DNA of 64,000 bases from Sabulicella glaciei (GTDB taxonomy: Bacteria; Pseudomonadota; Alphaproteobacteria; Acetobacterales; Acetobacteraceae). This document shows, piece by piece, positions 21,912 to 30,241 of this stretch (the stretch's first letter is position 1; the number at the start of each line of letters is the position of its first letter). Under the pieces are notes generated by a model. It saw only the letters and a program-made list of their open reading frames with translations. It did no database searches and was not told the origin of the DNA. The stretch spans positions 55,060 through 119,059 of the forward strand of contig NZ_JAPFQI010000014.1 in NCBI RefSeq assembly GCF_026183895.1, read 5' to 3'. A program made the position numbers and the translations under genes.

Positions 21912-22631
21912 ATGACTTCCCTGCCCGATGCCGAGCTGATGCAGGCCCTTCCCTATGCCCGCCGCTACGCCCGCGCCCTCGCCGGCAGCCAGGCGGCGGG
22001 GGATGCGATGGTGGCGGGCGCCCTGCGCGCCGGCCTTCCCGAATTGCCCGGGCGCCTTGCCCTTTATGCGGGGGTGACCCGCCTCGCCGGGACGGAGGCG
22101 CCGCCGGGCCGCCTGTCGGCGCTGGAGCGGCAGCTGCTCCTCCTCACCTCGTTGGAGGAGCTGGATGTGGAGGAGGCGGCGCGGGTCGTTGGCGTCGAGC
22201 AGGCGGAGGCGCAGCGCCTGCTGGAGCAGGCGCGCCAGAACCTGCGCGAGGCGACGGCGACCGACGTGCTGATCATCGAGGACGAGCCGGTGATCGCCAT
22301 GGACCTGCGGATGCTGGTGCAGCGCTGCGGCCACCGTGTCGTCGGCGTGGCGTCGAGCGAGACGGAGGCGGTGCGCCTCGCCAATGAGCGCCCGACCGGC
22401 CTTATCCTGGCCGACGTGAACCTCGGCCGCGGCGGCGACGGCATCAACGCGGTCCGCCGCATCATGCAGAGCGTGAAGGTGCCGGTGATCTTCGTCACCG
22501 CCTATCCCGAGCGTCTGCTGACCGCCGAGGAGGTGGAGCCGGCCTTCATCATGTCGAAGCCCTTCGATCCGCTTACCCTCGCCATCTCCACCTACCAGGC
22601 GGTGACGGCCGGCCAGATGCCCATCGACTGA
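21912..22631 (+). CDS. phyR: PhyR anti-anti-sigma response regulator
   Basis: A 239-residue stress regulator. Residues 1-118 form an EcfG-like domain lacking DNA-binding ability (LPYARRYARALAGSQAAGDA, LLLLTSLEELDVEEAARVVG). Residues 118-236 form a receiver domain with IIEDEPVIAMDLRMLV, the phospho-acceptor Asp168 in LILADVNLGRGGDG, the Thr in VPVIFVTAYPERLL and the Lys in FIMSKPFDPLTLAI. Phosphorylation exposes the sigma-like domain, which captures NepR and frees EcfG. Opposite orientation to ecfG and nepR is the common alphaproteobacterial arrangement. No good EcfG-type promoter was found directly upstream. Confidence 0.96.
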   Translation: MTSLPDAELMQALPYARRYARALAGSQAAGDAMVAGALRAGLPELPGRLALYAGVTRLAGTEAPPGRLSALERQLLLLTSLEELDVEEAARVVGVEQAEAQRLLEQARQNLREATATDVLIIEDEPVIAMDLRMLVQRCGHRVVGVASSETEAVRLANERPTGLILADVNLGRGGDGINAVRRIMQSVKVPVIFVTAYPERLLTAEEVEPAFIMSKPFDPLTLAISTYQAVTAGQMPID

Positions 22632-22672
22632 GGCGGGCCCCGTCCCGGCCCAGCTTCGCTTGAACCCGCAGG

Positions 22673-22691
22673 CGGCCCCCCATGGGGGCCG
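22673..22691 (+). terminator. GC hairpin after phyR
   Basis: CGGCCCCC-CAT-GGGGGCCG is an 8-bp perfect stem 42 bases after the phyR stop. A pyrimidine-rich but not T-rich tract follows, so it is a plausible, weak intrinsic terminator. Confidence 0.5.
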
Positions 22692-22732
22692 TCTCGCTTC
22701 CGGGCCTCTCCGCGATTTGGGACGGGTGCGGA

Positions 22733-22758
22733 TCAACCTCCCCTCGCGGCGCCGCGTT
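22733..22758 (+). promoter_or_regulatory. Candidate EcfG promoter of the DUF1328 operon
   Basis: TCAAC (22733-22737), 17 bases, CGTT (22755-22758). The EcfG consensus known from alphaproteobacteria is GGAAC-N16/17-CGTT. The -35 matches in its three most conserved bases and the -10 exactly. The predicted leader before the ATG at 22793 is about 28 bases. Confidence 0.5.
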
Positions 22759-22792
22759 CCGGCGGCACGGAAGTCCCGTGAGGAGTAGGCAA

Positions 22793-22957
22793 ATGCTGTA
22801 CTGGTCCCTCGTCTTTCTCGTGGTGGCCATCGTCGCGGGCGTGCTGGGTTTCGGCGGCATCTCCTCGACCTCGGGTGGCATCGCCCGGGTGTTGTTCTTT
22901 GTGTTCCTGGTCCTGTTCGCCGTGTCCCTCATCACCGGGCGGGGCATTGCCGGCTGA
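22793..22957 (+). CDS. DUF1328 (UPF0391) small membrane protein
   Basis: A 54-residue protein with two membrane helices, [20 protein letters not shown] and [19 protein letters not shown], separated by [12 protein letters not shown], the DUF1328 signature. Its function is unknown, and members are often stress-induced. An AGGAG Shine-Dalgarno sequence stands eight bases upstream. The next gene starts three bases after its stop, so it heads an operon with a secreted protein and an SbmA-type transporter. A candidate EcfG promoter precedes it. Confidence 0.92.
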   Translation: MLYWSLVFLVVAIVAGVLGFGGISSTSGGIARVLFFVFLVLFAVSLITGRGIAG

Positions 22958-22959
22958 CC

Positions 22960-23595
22960 ATGCAGAGACGATCCCTCCTCCTCGCGAGCCTTGCCGCGCT
23001 GGTCGCCTCTCCTGCCCTTGCGCGCTCGCCGCGCGGCCTCTGGTTCGACCCGACCCAGCTTCCTTCCTACACCGGGCGGCTGGAGCGCTTCCTGATGGAT
23101 CCCGCCGGCGAGGTGACGCGCGCCCTGCTGCGCGAGGGAACCCAGATCATCTTCCCCGCTTCGGAGGCCGAGGCGCTGACGAGCACGATCCAGCAGGACC
23201 AGACCCTGACCGCCTATGGCGTCAGGGCCCGCACCGCCCCCGTTGTCATCATGCTCGCCTGGGCGCGCAACGACCGGGAACCGGCGAATTTCGTCGCCAA
23301 CCCGTCCTGGTTCGCCTCCGACCGCCGCGGCTCGGAGGAATTGTCGCTCCAGGGCCGGATCCGCGCGCCGCTCCTTTCCCCCCAGGGCGAGCCGATGGGC
23401 GTCATCACGGAGGAGGGCCACTTGGTGCGCCTCCCCGTGGGCATGAATGAGCGCTTCGACTGGCTGCGGCCCGGCGAGATCGTTGCGGCCGCCGGCCTCG
23501 GCACGCGGCGCGAGGAGAGCGTCGCCCTCGACGCCGTGCGGCTGGGACGGGAACCCGACAAGCTCGAACCCTTGCCGGAGGAAAACCGCCAGTGA
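22960..23595 (+). CDS. Exported protein of unknown function
   Basis: A 211-residue protein with the signal MQRRSLLLASLAALVASPAL followed by ARS. The mature chain contains LWFDPTQLPSYTGRLERFLM and GEVTRALLREGTQIIFPASE. GRIRAPLLSPQGEPMGVITE and VRLPVGMNERFDWLRPGEIV look beta-rich and resemble an OB-like or surface-binding domain. I recognise no named family. It is sandwiched between DUF1328 (three-base gap) and the SbmA-type transporter (GTGA overlap), so the three are one transcript and probably serve one envelope function under stress control. Tat or Sec export cannot be distinguished, although the twin Arg is near the start. Confidence 0.8.
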   Translation: MQRRSLLLASLAALVASPALARSPRGLWFDPTQLPSYTGRLERFLMDPAGEVTRALLREGTQIIFPASEAEALTSTIQQDQTLTAYGVRARTAPVVIMLAWARNDREPANFVANPSWFASDRRGSEELSLQGRIRAPLLSPQGEPMGVITEEGHLVRLPVGMNERFDWLRPGEIVAAAGLGTRREESVALDAVRLGREPDKLEPLPEENRQ

Positions 23596-25463
23596 GCGAA
23601 ACCCGCGCACAAGCGGAAAAGGACGAGACCAAAGCCGGAGCCCTTCCCGAGGCCGAACTCGTCAAGCGGCCCATGGCCGCCTTCTGGAAGCTTACCAAGG
23701 CCTGGCTCACCGCGCCGGACCGTGGCAATGCCCGCTGGCTGATCCTTGCCCTCGTCCTGCTAACGGTGGGGCAGGTCGCCGTGCAGATCCGCCTCAACAT
23801 CTGGAACCGCGACTTCTTCAACGCGCTGGAGAATCGCGACTTCGCGGCCTTCCGCTGGCAGATGGTCGTGTTCCTCATGCTCGCCGTCGGGGCCATGGCC
23901 GTGGCGGTGTACCAGCTCTACACGAAGCAGCTCATCCAGCTCGCCTGGCGCGAATGGCTCACGAAGCGCATCCTGGAATCCTGGTTGCATGAGGGGCGCC
24001 AGTACCAGCTGGAGATGGCCGGGGCCTCCGCCGACAACCCGGACCAGCGCATTGCCGAGGATATCCGCGTTTCCGTGGACCTCGCGGTGGATTTCGTCGG
24101 CGGCCTCCTGACATGCTCGATGATGCTCGCGGCCTTCGTTGGCATCCTTTGGACCATCTCGGGCCCGCTGCACCTGGGCTTCGTCGGCATCGACGCCTCC
24201 ATTCCCGGCTACATGGTCTGGGCGGCGCTCACCTACGCCATCATCGGCACGACCCTGACCCTGGTGGTCGGGAGGCCCATGGTGGGGCACAACTTCGCCC
24301 GCGTGGCGGCGGAGGCGGATTTCCGCTTCGGCCTGACCCGCGCCCGCGAATCCGGCGAGGGCATCGCGCTGATCCGCGGCGAGGTCGACGAGCGGCGCGG
24401 CCTGGAGCGGCTGTTCGGCAATGTGCGCGGGGCGGTGCGGCGGCTCATGCGCTCGCAGCGCAACCTCATGTACCTCACCAGCGGCTACCACTCGCTGGCG
24501 ATGATCTTCCCGACCATCGTGGCCTCGCCTGCCTATTTCTCCGGTGCGATCACCCTGGGCGGGCTGATGCAGATCGGCGCCGCCTTCGGTCAGGTGCAGA
24601 GTTCGCTTTCCTGGCTGGTCGACAGCTTCCCGCGCATCGCCGAATGGCGCGCTGCGGTGAACCGCATGGTGAACTTTCGCGAGGTGCTTGACGAGCTGGA
24701 CGCGCTGGTCGCCGACCCCAGCCAGCCCACCATCACGGTGACGGAAGGTGATCCGGACACGCTGGTGTTCAAGGGGATCGAGGTCGCCTTCGCCAACGGA
24801 ACCACCGTCATCCAGGACGCGACCGCCGAGATCCATTCCGGGGAGCGCGTGCTGATCCAAGGCGAGAGCGGCACGGGCAAGAGCACGCTGTTCCGCGTGA
24901 TCGGCGGGCTGTGGCCTTGGGGCGCGGGCGAGATCGTTACCCCGCCGCGCGAGACGATGATGTTCATGCCGCAGCGCCCCTATCTGCCGCTCGGCACGCT
25001 CAAGGAATCGCTCAGCTATCCCGCCGGGCCCGACAAGTATCCGGACGAGGAGTGCCACAAGGCGCTGGAGCGTGTCGGGTTGGTACGCCTGCCCGAACGC
25101 CTGCACGACGAGGAGCGCTGGGACCGCGTGCTCAGTCTCGGCGAGCAGCAGCGCCTCGCCTTCGCGCGGCTGCTGCTGCACCGCCCGGCCTGGATCTTCA
25201 TGGACGAGGCGACGGCCGCGCTCGACGAGCGCAACCAGGACGCGATGATGCAGATGGTGCTGGACGAGCTGCCGGAAAGCGCGCTGGTCTCCATCGGCCA
25301 TCGGCCGGGGCTGGAAGCCTTCCACACCCGCACGCTGAAGCTGCAGAAGGCCGAGGGCGGGGCGCGCCTCACCCGTCCGCCGCGGCCGCCGCGGCAGCAG
25401 CCGCGCTGGAAGATCCCGGGGCTGAAGAACCCGCTGAAGCGGCGGCCGCGCGTGCCGGTGTGA
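23592..25463 (+). CDS. SbmA/BacA-type ABC transporter with fused ATPase (YddA-like)
   Basis: A 623-residue fusion of an SbmA/BacA-like membrane domain (residues about 40-370) and an ABC ATPase (about 400-590). The membrane part has QVAVQIRLNIWNRDFFNALE, characteristic of this family, then GRQYQLEMAGASADNPDQRI and FSGAITLGGLMQIGAAFGQV. The ATPase shows Walker A GESGTGKSTLFRV, the Q-loop in MMFMPQRPYLPLG, the signature LSLGEQQRLAFARLL, Walker B AWIFMDEATAALDE and the His switch SIGHRPGLEAF. Relatives import peptides or move long-chain acyl compounds. The GTG start overlaps the previous stop. The C-terminal tail is basic and Pro-rich (LTRPPRPPRQQPRWKIPG). Confidence 0.94.
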   Translation: MSETRAQAEKDETKAGALPEAELVKRPMAAFWKLTKAWLTAPDRGNARWLILALVLLTVGQVAVQIRLNIWNRDFFNALENRDFAAFRWQMVVFLMLAVGAMAVAVYQLYTKQLIQLAWREWLTKRILESWLHEGRQYQLEMAGASADNPDQRIAEDIRVSVDLAVDFVGGLLTCSMMLAAFVGILWTISGPLHLGFVGIDASIPGYMVWAALTYAIIGTTLTLVVGRPMVGHNFARVAAEADFRFGLTRARESGEGIALIRGEVDERRGLERLFGNVRGAVRRLMRSQRNLMYLTSGYHSLAMIFPTIVASPAYFSGAITLGGLMQIGAAFGQVQSSLSWLVDSFPRIAEWRAAVNRMVNFREVLDELDALVADPSQPTITVTEGDPDTLVFKGIEVAFANGTTVIQDATAEIHSGERVLIQGESGTGKSTLFRVIGGLWPWGAGEIVTPPRETMMFMPQRPYLPLGTLKESLSYPAGPDKYPDEECHKALERVGLVRLPERLHDEERWDRVLSLGEQQRLAFARLLLHRPAWIFMDEATAALDERNQDAMMQMVLDELPESALVSIGHRPGLEAFHTRTLKLQKAEGGARLTRPPRPPRQQPRWKIPGLKNPLKRRPRVPV

Positions 25464-26045
25464 TCAGCAGCGCCGCTCCACGGTCGAGACCGCGGCGCCG
25501 CTGCCACGCAGGCTGAACGGCACGCGGCCACGGCCGGTCAGCAATTCCTGGCTGGCGCCGTTCCGCAGCGCCGCCAGCAGCGGCGGCGTCGCCTCCCAGG
25601 CAAGGAGGCCGTCGCGACCGGGGGGCGGCGCGGAAAGGTGGAAATCCTGCCCGTCCACGCGCAGCAGCAGCAGGTGGCCCGGCGGGAAGCGCTCATGCGC
25701 CGGATCGAGGCGAAGCCTCAGGGCGCCAAGCGCGGCGCAAGCAATCTCCAGGCAAACTCCCTCGGGGGCGCAGAGGCCGGCGGCCGGGCGGCCGGATTGC
25801 GACTTGACGCGCCAAGTGGCCTCCGCGGCGCGGGTTGGTTCGGAGCAACGCGGCGCCGATCGGGGCGGCGCGCCCAACCCGCTGCACATTCGCTCCACGC
25901 AGGCATGGTAGCGCGGGTCGTTGGCGCCGCGGGATTGCGCCAGGCACGACCAGACGCAGCGCTGCTCGGCCATCGGGTCGGGCTGCGCGGCGACCGGCAG
26001 GGCGGTGGCGCAAAGGAGGAAGGCGAGGAAGAAGCCAGCGCGCAT
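25464..26045 (-). CDS. Cysteine-rich exported hypothetical protein
   Basis: A 193-residue exported protein. The signal MRAGFFLAFLLCATALPVAA precedes a Cys-rich N-terminal part with CVWSCLAQSRGANDPRYHAC and VERMCSGLG, a spacing that suggests two disulfides. The next domain contains TWRVKSQSGRPAAGLCAPEG, then LRLRLDPAHERFPPGHLLLL, and the C-terminus has LLTGRGRVPFSLRGSGAAVS ending VERRC. I do not recognise a family. AAAGGGGG precedes the ATG at 26045. It converges with the SbmA-type gene with no gap (stop codons abut), and no terminator is visible between them. Confidence 0.75.
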   Translation of the reverse strand: MRAGFFLAFLLCATALPVAAQPDPMAEQRCVWSCLAQSRGANDPRYHACVERMCSGLGAPPRSAPRCSEPTRAAEATWRVKSQSGRPAAGLCAPEGVCLEIACAALGALRLRLDPAHERFPPGHLLLLRVDGQDFHLSAPPPGRDGLLAWEATPPLLAALRNGASQELLTGRGRVPFSLRGSGAAVSTVERRC

Positions 26046-26121
26046 GCGGCGCCCCCTTTCGTCGGAACATCCTTCCGAAAAGGGAAGCACCGCCGCGCCG
26101 GCGCGGCAAGCGAAAGCCGGC

Positions 26122-27522
26122 TTAGCGCCCGGTCATGATCCGCTCGACCAGCTGCTTCACCGTCGGCACGAAGCCGTTGGAGTAGAAGGGGTCGGAGCCG
26201 AAGCGGTAGGCGTTGTGCCCCGCGAACATCAGGTTGTCCTCCAGGCTGCCGTCATGGGCGATGTCCTGAAGCGTCTTCTGGATGCAGAAGGAGCGCGGGT
26301 CGGCCTTCTTGCCGTTGTCCAGCGTGGGCGAGTGCTGTGCCCAGTTGGAAAAGCGGCACTGGCTGAGGCAACCCATGCAGGCCACCTGGTCCGCCAGGAT
26401 CTCGCGCGAGCTTTCGGGCGTCACGAAGATCAGGGTGGAATCCGGTGTCCGCATCGCTTCGGTGAAGCCCGAGGCAGTCCAGTTCTGCGCCCGCTCGCGA
26501 TCCGCCGGGGCGAGCCAGACGAGGCGCTTGCGCGGGCCGATGCCGAACTCGGCCGTGTGCTCGCCCACCTTCTCGGAGGAATAGGCGACCTGGCGCTCGC
26601 TGCGCGCCTCCAGGTCCCGCAGGAAGTCGTTGCGGACGGCGGAGGAATAGAAGCCCGTCGGCGAGAAGGGCTGCAGCAGCACGTCGCCGGGCTTCAGCTC
26701 GGTCAGCTTGCGCTTCCACGCCTCGCTGATCGGGGATTCGCGGGTCAGCAGCGGGCGGGTGCCGAACTGGAAGGCGATCGGCCCGAGCTCCGGGTTGTCG
26801 ATCCAGTCCTCCCACTCCTCCAGCCACCAGACGCCGCCCGCCATGATGATGGGGGTGTCGTCCAGGCCGAAGCTGCGCATCTGCTCGCGCAGCTTGCGGA
26901 CGCGCTCGTAGGGGGCCTCGGGCTTACGCGGGTCCTCGCTGTTGGACAGGCCGTTATGGCCGCCCGCCAGCCAGGGATCCTCGTAGACCACGCCGCCCAG
27001 CCACTCGCTCACCTTGCCGTAGGAACGCTTCCACAGCGCGCTGAAGGCGCGGGCGGAGGAGACGATCGGATAGTAGTGCACGCCGAAGTCGCGCGCGATC
27101 TCGGCCAGCTTGTAGGGCATGCCGGCACCGCAGGTGATGCCGTTGATGATGCCCCTGGCCCCCTCCAGCACGCCGCGGATCACGCGCTCTGCCCCGCCCA
27201 TCTCCCACAGGATGTTGGCGTGGATGCGCGCCTTCGGGCCACCGACGTCGCGCGCCTCCCTGGCCTGCGCGATGCCGCCGGCGATGCCGTAAGCCACCAG
27301 CTCCTCGTGCCGGTCGCGGCGGGTCTTGCCGTGGTAGACCTGCCGGATGGTCCGGCCCTCGGCGTCGTAGCTGTCGGCGTTGACGGCGCTGAAGGTGCCG
27401 ACGCCGCCTGCGGCCGCCCAGGCACCGGCAGTGAGCCCGTTCGAGACGGCGACGCCCTTGCCGCCTTCCACCAGGGGGAGGACGTCCGCACCGCCCATCC
27501 GGATCGCGTTGATCGCCTTCAC
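26122..27522 (-). CDS. NAD(P)H-dependent flavin oxidoreductase (nitronate monooxygenase/YrpB-like)
   Basis: A 466-residue FMN enzyme of the nitronate monooxygenase family. The barrel start MGGADVLPLVEGGKGVAVSN is followed by LTAGAWAAAGGVGTFSAVNA. RGIINGITCGAGMPYKLAEI, YYPIVSSARAFSALWKRSYG and PIIMAGGVWWLEEWEDWI are the flavin-phosphate segments, with AFQFGTRPLLTRESP next. The C-terminal part is longer than in most nitronate monooxygenases (about 350) and holds a Cys cluster, QVACMGCLSQCRFSNW, that might bind an Fe-S centre. Full-length relatives are annotated as putative 2-nitropropane dioxygenases; the physiological substrate is unknown. GTG at 27522 is the start. Confidence 0.88.
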   Translation of the reverse strand: MKAINAIRMGGADVLPLVEGGKGVAVSNGLTAGAWAAAGGVGTFSAVNADSYDAEGRTIRQVYHGKTRRDRHEELVAYGIAGGIAQAREARDVGGPKARIHANILWEMGGAERVIRGVLEGARGIINGITCGAGMPYKLAEIARDFGVHYYPIVSSARAFSALWKRSYGKVSEWLGGVVYEDPWLAGGHNGLSNSEDPRKPEAPYERVRKLREQMRSFGLDDTPIIMAGGVWWLEEWEDWIDNPELGPIAFQFGTRPLLTRESPISEAWKRKLTELKPGDVLLQPFSPTGFYSSAVRNDFLRDLEARSERQVAYSSEKVGEHTAEFGIGPRKRLVWLAPADRERAQNWTASGFTEAMRTPDSTLIFVTPESSREILADQVACMGCLSQCRFSNWAQHSPTLDNGKKADPRSFCIQKTLQDIAHDGSLEDNLMFAGHNAYRFGSDPFYSNGFVPTVKQLVERIMTGR

Positions 27523-27573
27523 TTCGCCAAGCCTTGCCGTGTCACGTTTCGATATATGTCACTCAAATGACCA

Positions 27574-27601
27574 GGGCCAAGGCCGCGCACGGCCTTGGCC
27601 C
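27574..27601 (-). terminator. Hairpin after pnp
   Basis: A perfect 12-bp stem, GGGCCAAGGCCG with CGGCCTTGGCCC, and a four-base loop lie 17 bases after the pnp stop. The minus-strand tract that follows is only moderately T-rich (GGTCATTTGAG), so termination may need help. Confidence 0.65.
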
Positions 27602-27617
27602 CTTATTTCATGCGAGG

Positions 27618-29852
27618 TCAGTCGTCGCGGCGCTCGCGGCGGGGGCGGTCGCCCCGGTCGCGGTCACCGCGGTCGCTGCGCTCACGGCGGGGCCGGTCCT
27701 CGCCGTCGCCCTCGCGCGGCTCGCGCGGGCGGCGCTCGCCGACCTGCTCGGTGATGTCGGCGCCGGTCGCCTGGTCCACGACGCGCATGGACAGCTTCAC
27801 CTTGCCGCGGTCGTCGAAGCCGATGACCTTCACCTTCACCGCGTCGCCGTCCTTCACCACGTCGGTGGTGCGGTTGACGCGCTCATTGGCCAGCTCGCTG
27901 ATGTGGACGAGGCCGTCCTTGGCGCCCAGGAAGTTGACGAAGGCGCCGAACTCGGCGGTCTTCACCACCTTGCCGTTGTAGATCACGCCCACCTCCGGCT
28001 CGGCCACGATGCCGCGGATCTTGTCGATCGCGGCCTGGGTGGCCTCGGGGGAGGTCGAGGCGATCTTGATCGTCCCGTCATCCTCGATGTCGATCTTGGT
28101 GCCGGTCTGCTCGACGATCTCACGGATCACCTTGCCGCCGGTGCCGATCACCTCGCGGATCTTGTCCTTGGGGACGTTGATCACGGTGATGCGCGGCGCG
28201 GTGGCCGCCATCTCGCCGCGGGCGCCGCTGATGGCCTTCGCCATCTCGCCCAGGATGTGCAGGCGGCCGTCCTTCGCCTGACCCAGCGCGGTGCGCATGA
28301 TGTCGAAGGTGATGGAGGTGATCTTGATGTCCATCTGCAGGGCGGTGATGCCCTGCTCGGTGCCGGCCACCTTGAAGTCCATGTCGCCGAGGTGGTCCTC
28401 GTCGCCCAGGATGTCGGACAGCACGGCGAAGCCCCGATCCTCCTTGATGAGGCCCATGGCGATGCCCGCCACCGGCCGCAGCAGCGGGCAACCCGCGTCC
28501 ATCAGGGAAAGCGAGGTGCCGCACACCGTCGCCATGGAGGAGGAGCCGTTGGACTCCGTGATCTCCGAGACGACGCGCATCGTGTAGGGGAACTTGTCCG
28601 GCCCCGGCAGCACGGGACGGATGGCGCGCCAGGCCAGCTTGCCGTGGCCGATCTCGCGCCGGCCCGGGCTGCCCATGCGGCCCGTCTCGTTCACCGAGTA
28701 GGGCGGGAAGTTGTAGTGCAGCATGAAGCGCTCGCGGTACTCGCCCACCAGCGCGTCGATGATCTGCTCGTCCTGGCCCGTGCCCAGGGTCGCGACGCAA
28801 AGGGCCTGCGTCTCGCCGCGGGTGAAGAGCGAGGAGCCGTGCGCGCGCGGCAGCACGCCGACCTCGGCCATGATGGGGCGCACCGTCTTGGTGTCGCGCC
28901 CGTCGATGCGCATGCCCGTGTCGAGGATGGCGCCGCGGACCACGTCGGCCTCGAGCTGCTTCAGCATGCCCTTGGCAGCGGCGGCGTCCAGCCCCTCGGC
29001 CTCCAGCGCGGCGACGACGGCCTTCTTGGCCTCGCCCACCTTGCCCTGGCGGACCAGCTTCTGCGTCTCCTTGTATGCCTCGGCCATCGGTGCGGCGCCC
29101 AAGGCGGAGATGCGGTTGCGCAGCGCGGCGAGGCTCGCATCCTCCTCCGGCAGCGCCCAGGCATCCTTCGCGGCGACCTCGGCCAGGGCAATGATGCCCT
29201 CGATCACCGGCTGGAAGCCCTTGTGGCCGAACTCGACGGCGCCGAGCATCACGTCCTCGGACAGTTCCTGCGCCTCGGACTCGACCATCAGCACGCCCTC
29301 GGCCGTGCCGGCGACGACGAGGTCCAGCTGGGACAGCTTGCGCTGCGGCAGGGTCGGGTTGAGCACGTACTGCCCGTCCACGTAGCCGACGCGGGCGCCG
29401 GCGATCGGGCCGAAGAAGGGAATGCCGGAGATGGTCAACGCGGCGGAGCAGCCGACCATCGCCACCATGTCGGGGTCGTTCTCGCCGTCATGCGACAGCA
29501 CGGTCGCGATGACCTGGACCTCGTTGCGGAACCCCTCGGGGAAGAGGGGACGGATCGGACGGTCGATGAGGCGCGAGACCAGCGTCTCGTTCTCCGAGGG
29601 ACGACCCTCGCGCTTGAAGAAGCCGCCGGGGATCTTGCCCGCGGCGAAGGCCTTCTCCTGGTAGTTCACGGTGAGCGGAAAGAAATCCTGGCCCGGCTTC
29701 ACGTTGCGGGCGCCGACCACGGTGCAGAGCACGATGGTGTCGCCCAGCCGCGCCATCACGGCGCCATCCGCCTGGCGCGCGACCTTGCCGGTCTCCAGCG
29801 TCAGGATCTGGCCGCCCCAGGGGATTTCCTTGCGGAAGTAGTTGTCGAACAT
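27618..29852 (-). CDS. pnp: Polyribonucleotide nucleotidyltransferase (PNPase)
   Basis: A 744-residue trimeric 3'-5' phosphorolytic exoribonuclease. Two RNase PH domains occupy residues about 1-230 and 310-545 ([60 protein letters not shown]), separated by the all-helical linker. A KH domain ([20 protein letters not shown]) and an S1 domain ([20 protein letters not shown]) follow. The tail of about 50 residues is a repetitive Arg/Asp/Glu/Pro stretch ([20 protein letters not shown]), a likely disordered region and possible degradosome contact. The start [14 protein letters not shown] is unambiguous. Unusually it is not behind rpsO but divergent from rimP. Confidence 0.98.
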   Translation of the reverse strand: MFDNYFRKEIPWGGQILTLETGKVARQADGAVMARLGDTIVLCTVVGARNVKPGQDFFPLTVNYQEKAFAAGKIPGGFFKREGRPSENETLVSRLIDRPIRPLFPEGFRNEVQVIATVLSHDGENDPDMVAMVGCSAALTISGIPFFGPIAGARVGYVDGQYVLNPTLPQRKLSQLDLVVAGTAEGVLMVESEAQELSEDVMLGAVEFGHKGFQPVIEGIIALAEVAAKDAWALPEEDASLAALRNRISALGAAPMAEAYKETQKLVRQGKVGEAKKAVVAALEAEGLDAAAAKGMLKQLEADVVRGAILDTGMRIDGRDTKTVRPIMAEVGVLPRAHGSSLFTRGETQALCVATLGTGQDEQIIDALVGEYRERFMLHYNFPPYSVNETGRMGSPGRREIGHGKLAWRAIRPVLPGPDKFPYTMRVVSEITESNGSSSMATVCGTSLSLMDAGCPLLRPVAGIAMGLIKEDRGFAVLSDILGDEDHLGDMDFKVAGTEQGITALQMDIKITSITFDIMRTALGQAKDGRLHILGEMAKAISGARGEMAATAPRITVINVPKDKIREVIGTGGKVIREIVEQTGTKIDIEDDGTIKIASTSPEATQAAIDKIRGIVAEPEVGVIYNGKVVKTAEFGAFVNFLGAKDGLVHISELANERVNRTTDVVKDGDAVKVKVIGFDDRGKVKLSMRVVDQATGADITEQVGERRPREPREGDGEDRPRRERSDRGDRDRGDRPRRERRDD

Positions 29853-30134
29853 GCGTCGTCCCAATCTACGCGACGCACGGCAAGGTGGCAGTCCGGACAC
29901 GGTCCGCCCCGGTTGGGAGGCTCTCGGCGTCTCGGGGCGCATGGGGGGCCGGGCGCAAGCGCCGCGGCGGGTGCCATGTGGCCGGAAACGCCGCCAGACC
30001 CGTTGCCGGAAGGGATGTGCCTGGAGGCTCTGCGAACCCGCCGCGATCGCGGGGTTGCGCCGCCGGACGTGCCGGTCGGCGGCGGGTATATGGACCGGAT
30101 GGACCGTCGGGAAAAGGGGAAAGCGCTTCTGGCC

Positions 30135-30164
30135 TTGCAACGTGGCCCGAAAACCCCCATAAAC
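30135..30164 (+). promoter_or_regulatory. Candidate promoter of the rimP-nusA-infB operon
   Basis: TTGCAA (30135-30140), 18 bases, ATAAAC (30159-30164). It resembles a sigma-70 promoter and would start transcription about 70 bases before rimP. Confidence 0.4.
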
Positions 30165-30194
30165 CCGGCCTGAACACAACCCGGTCCTTAAGGG

Positions 30195-30225
30195 GGGTGG
30201 CCTTCCGGGGCCGCCCTTTTTGTTT
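30195..30225 (+). terminator. Terminator-like hairpin in the rimP leader (possible attenuator)
   Basis: GGGTGGCC (30195-30202) pairs with GGCCGCCC (30209-30216; one G-U pair), followed by TTTTTGTTT. The hairpin is oriented with the operon and ends 17 bases before the rimP ATG. No upstream plus-strand gene needs it, so it may attenuate the operon; NusA, encoded downstream, is known to stimulate such pausing and termination. Confidence 0.6.
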
Positions 30226-30241
30226 GCCCGATCGAAACATC

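Larger units (their letters stand above)
29853..30241. other. 389-base divergent intergenic region between pnp and rimP
   Basis: No convincing gene or tRNA was found. Near the rimP side it holds a sigma-70-like promoter candidate and a terminator-like hairpin, described separately. The part next to pnp is GC-rich, with several short inverted repeats (for example CCGCGATCGCGG at 30050-30061) but no assignable element. Short frames here are low-complexity and lack ribosome sites. Confidence 0.6.

Noticed and set aside
21349..21915. Plus-strand frame with a perfect AGGAGGAGG before ATG 21349
   Set aside because: The purine run is the complement of three consecutive TCC Ser codons at the end of the second ECF gene, and the frame is antisense to that gene with no domain.
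29853..30241. tRNA (metY-like) gene upstream of rimP, as in some proteobacteria
   Set aside because: No cloverleaf, anticodon arm or TTCGAATC-like T-loop could be found in the region on either strand.
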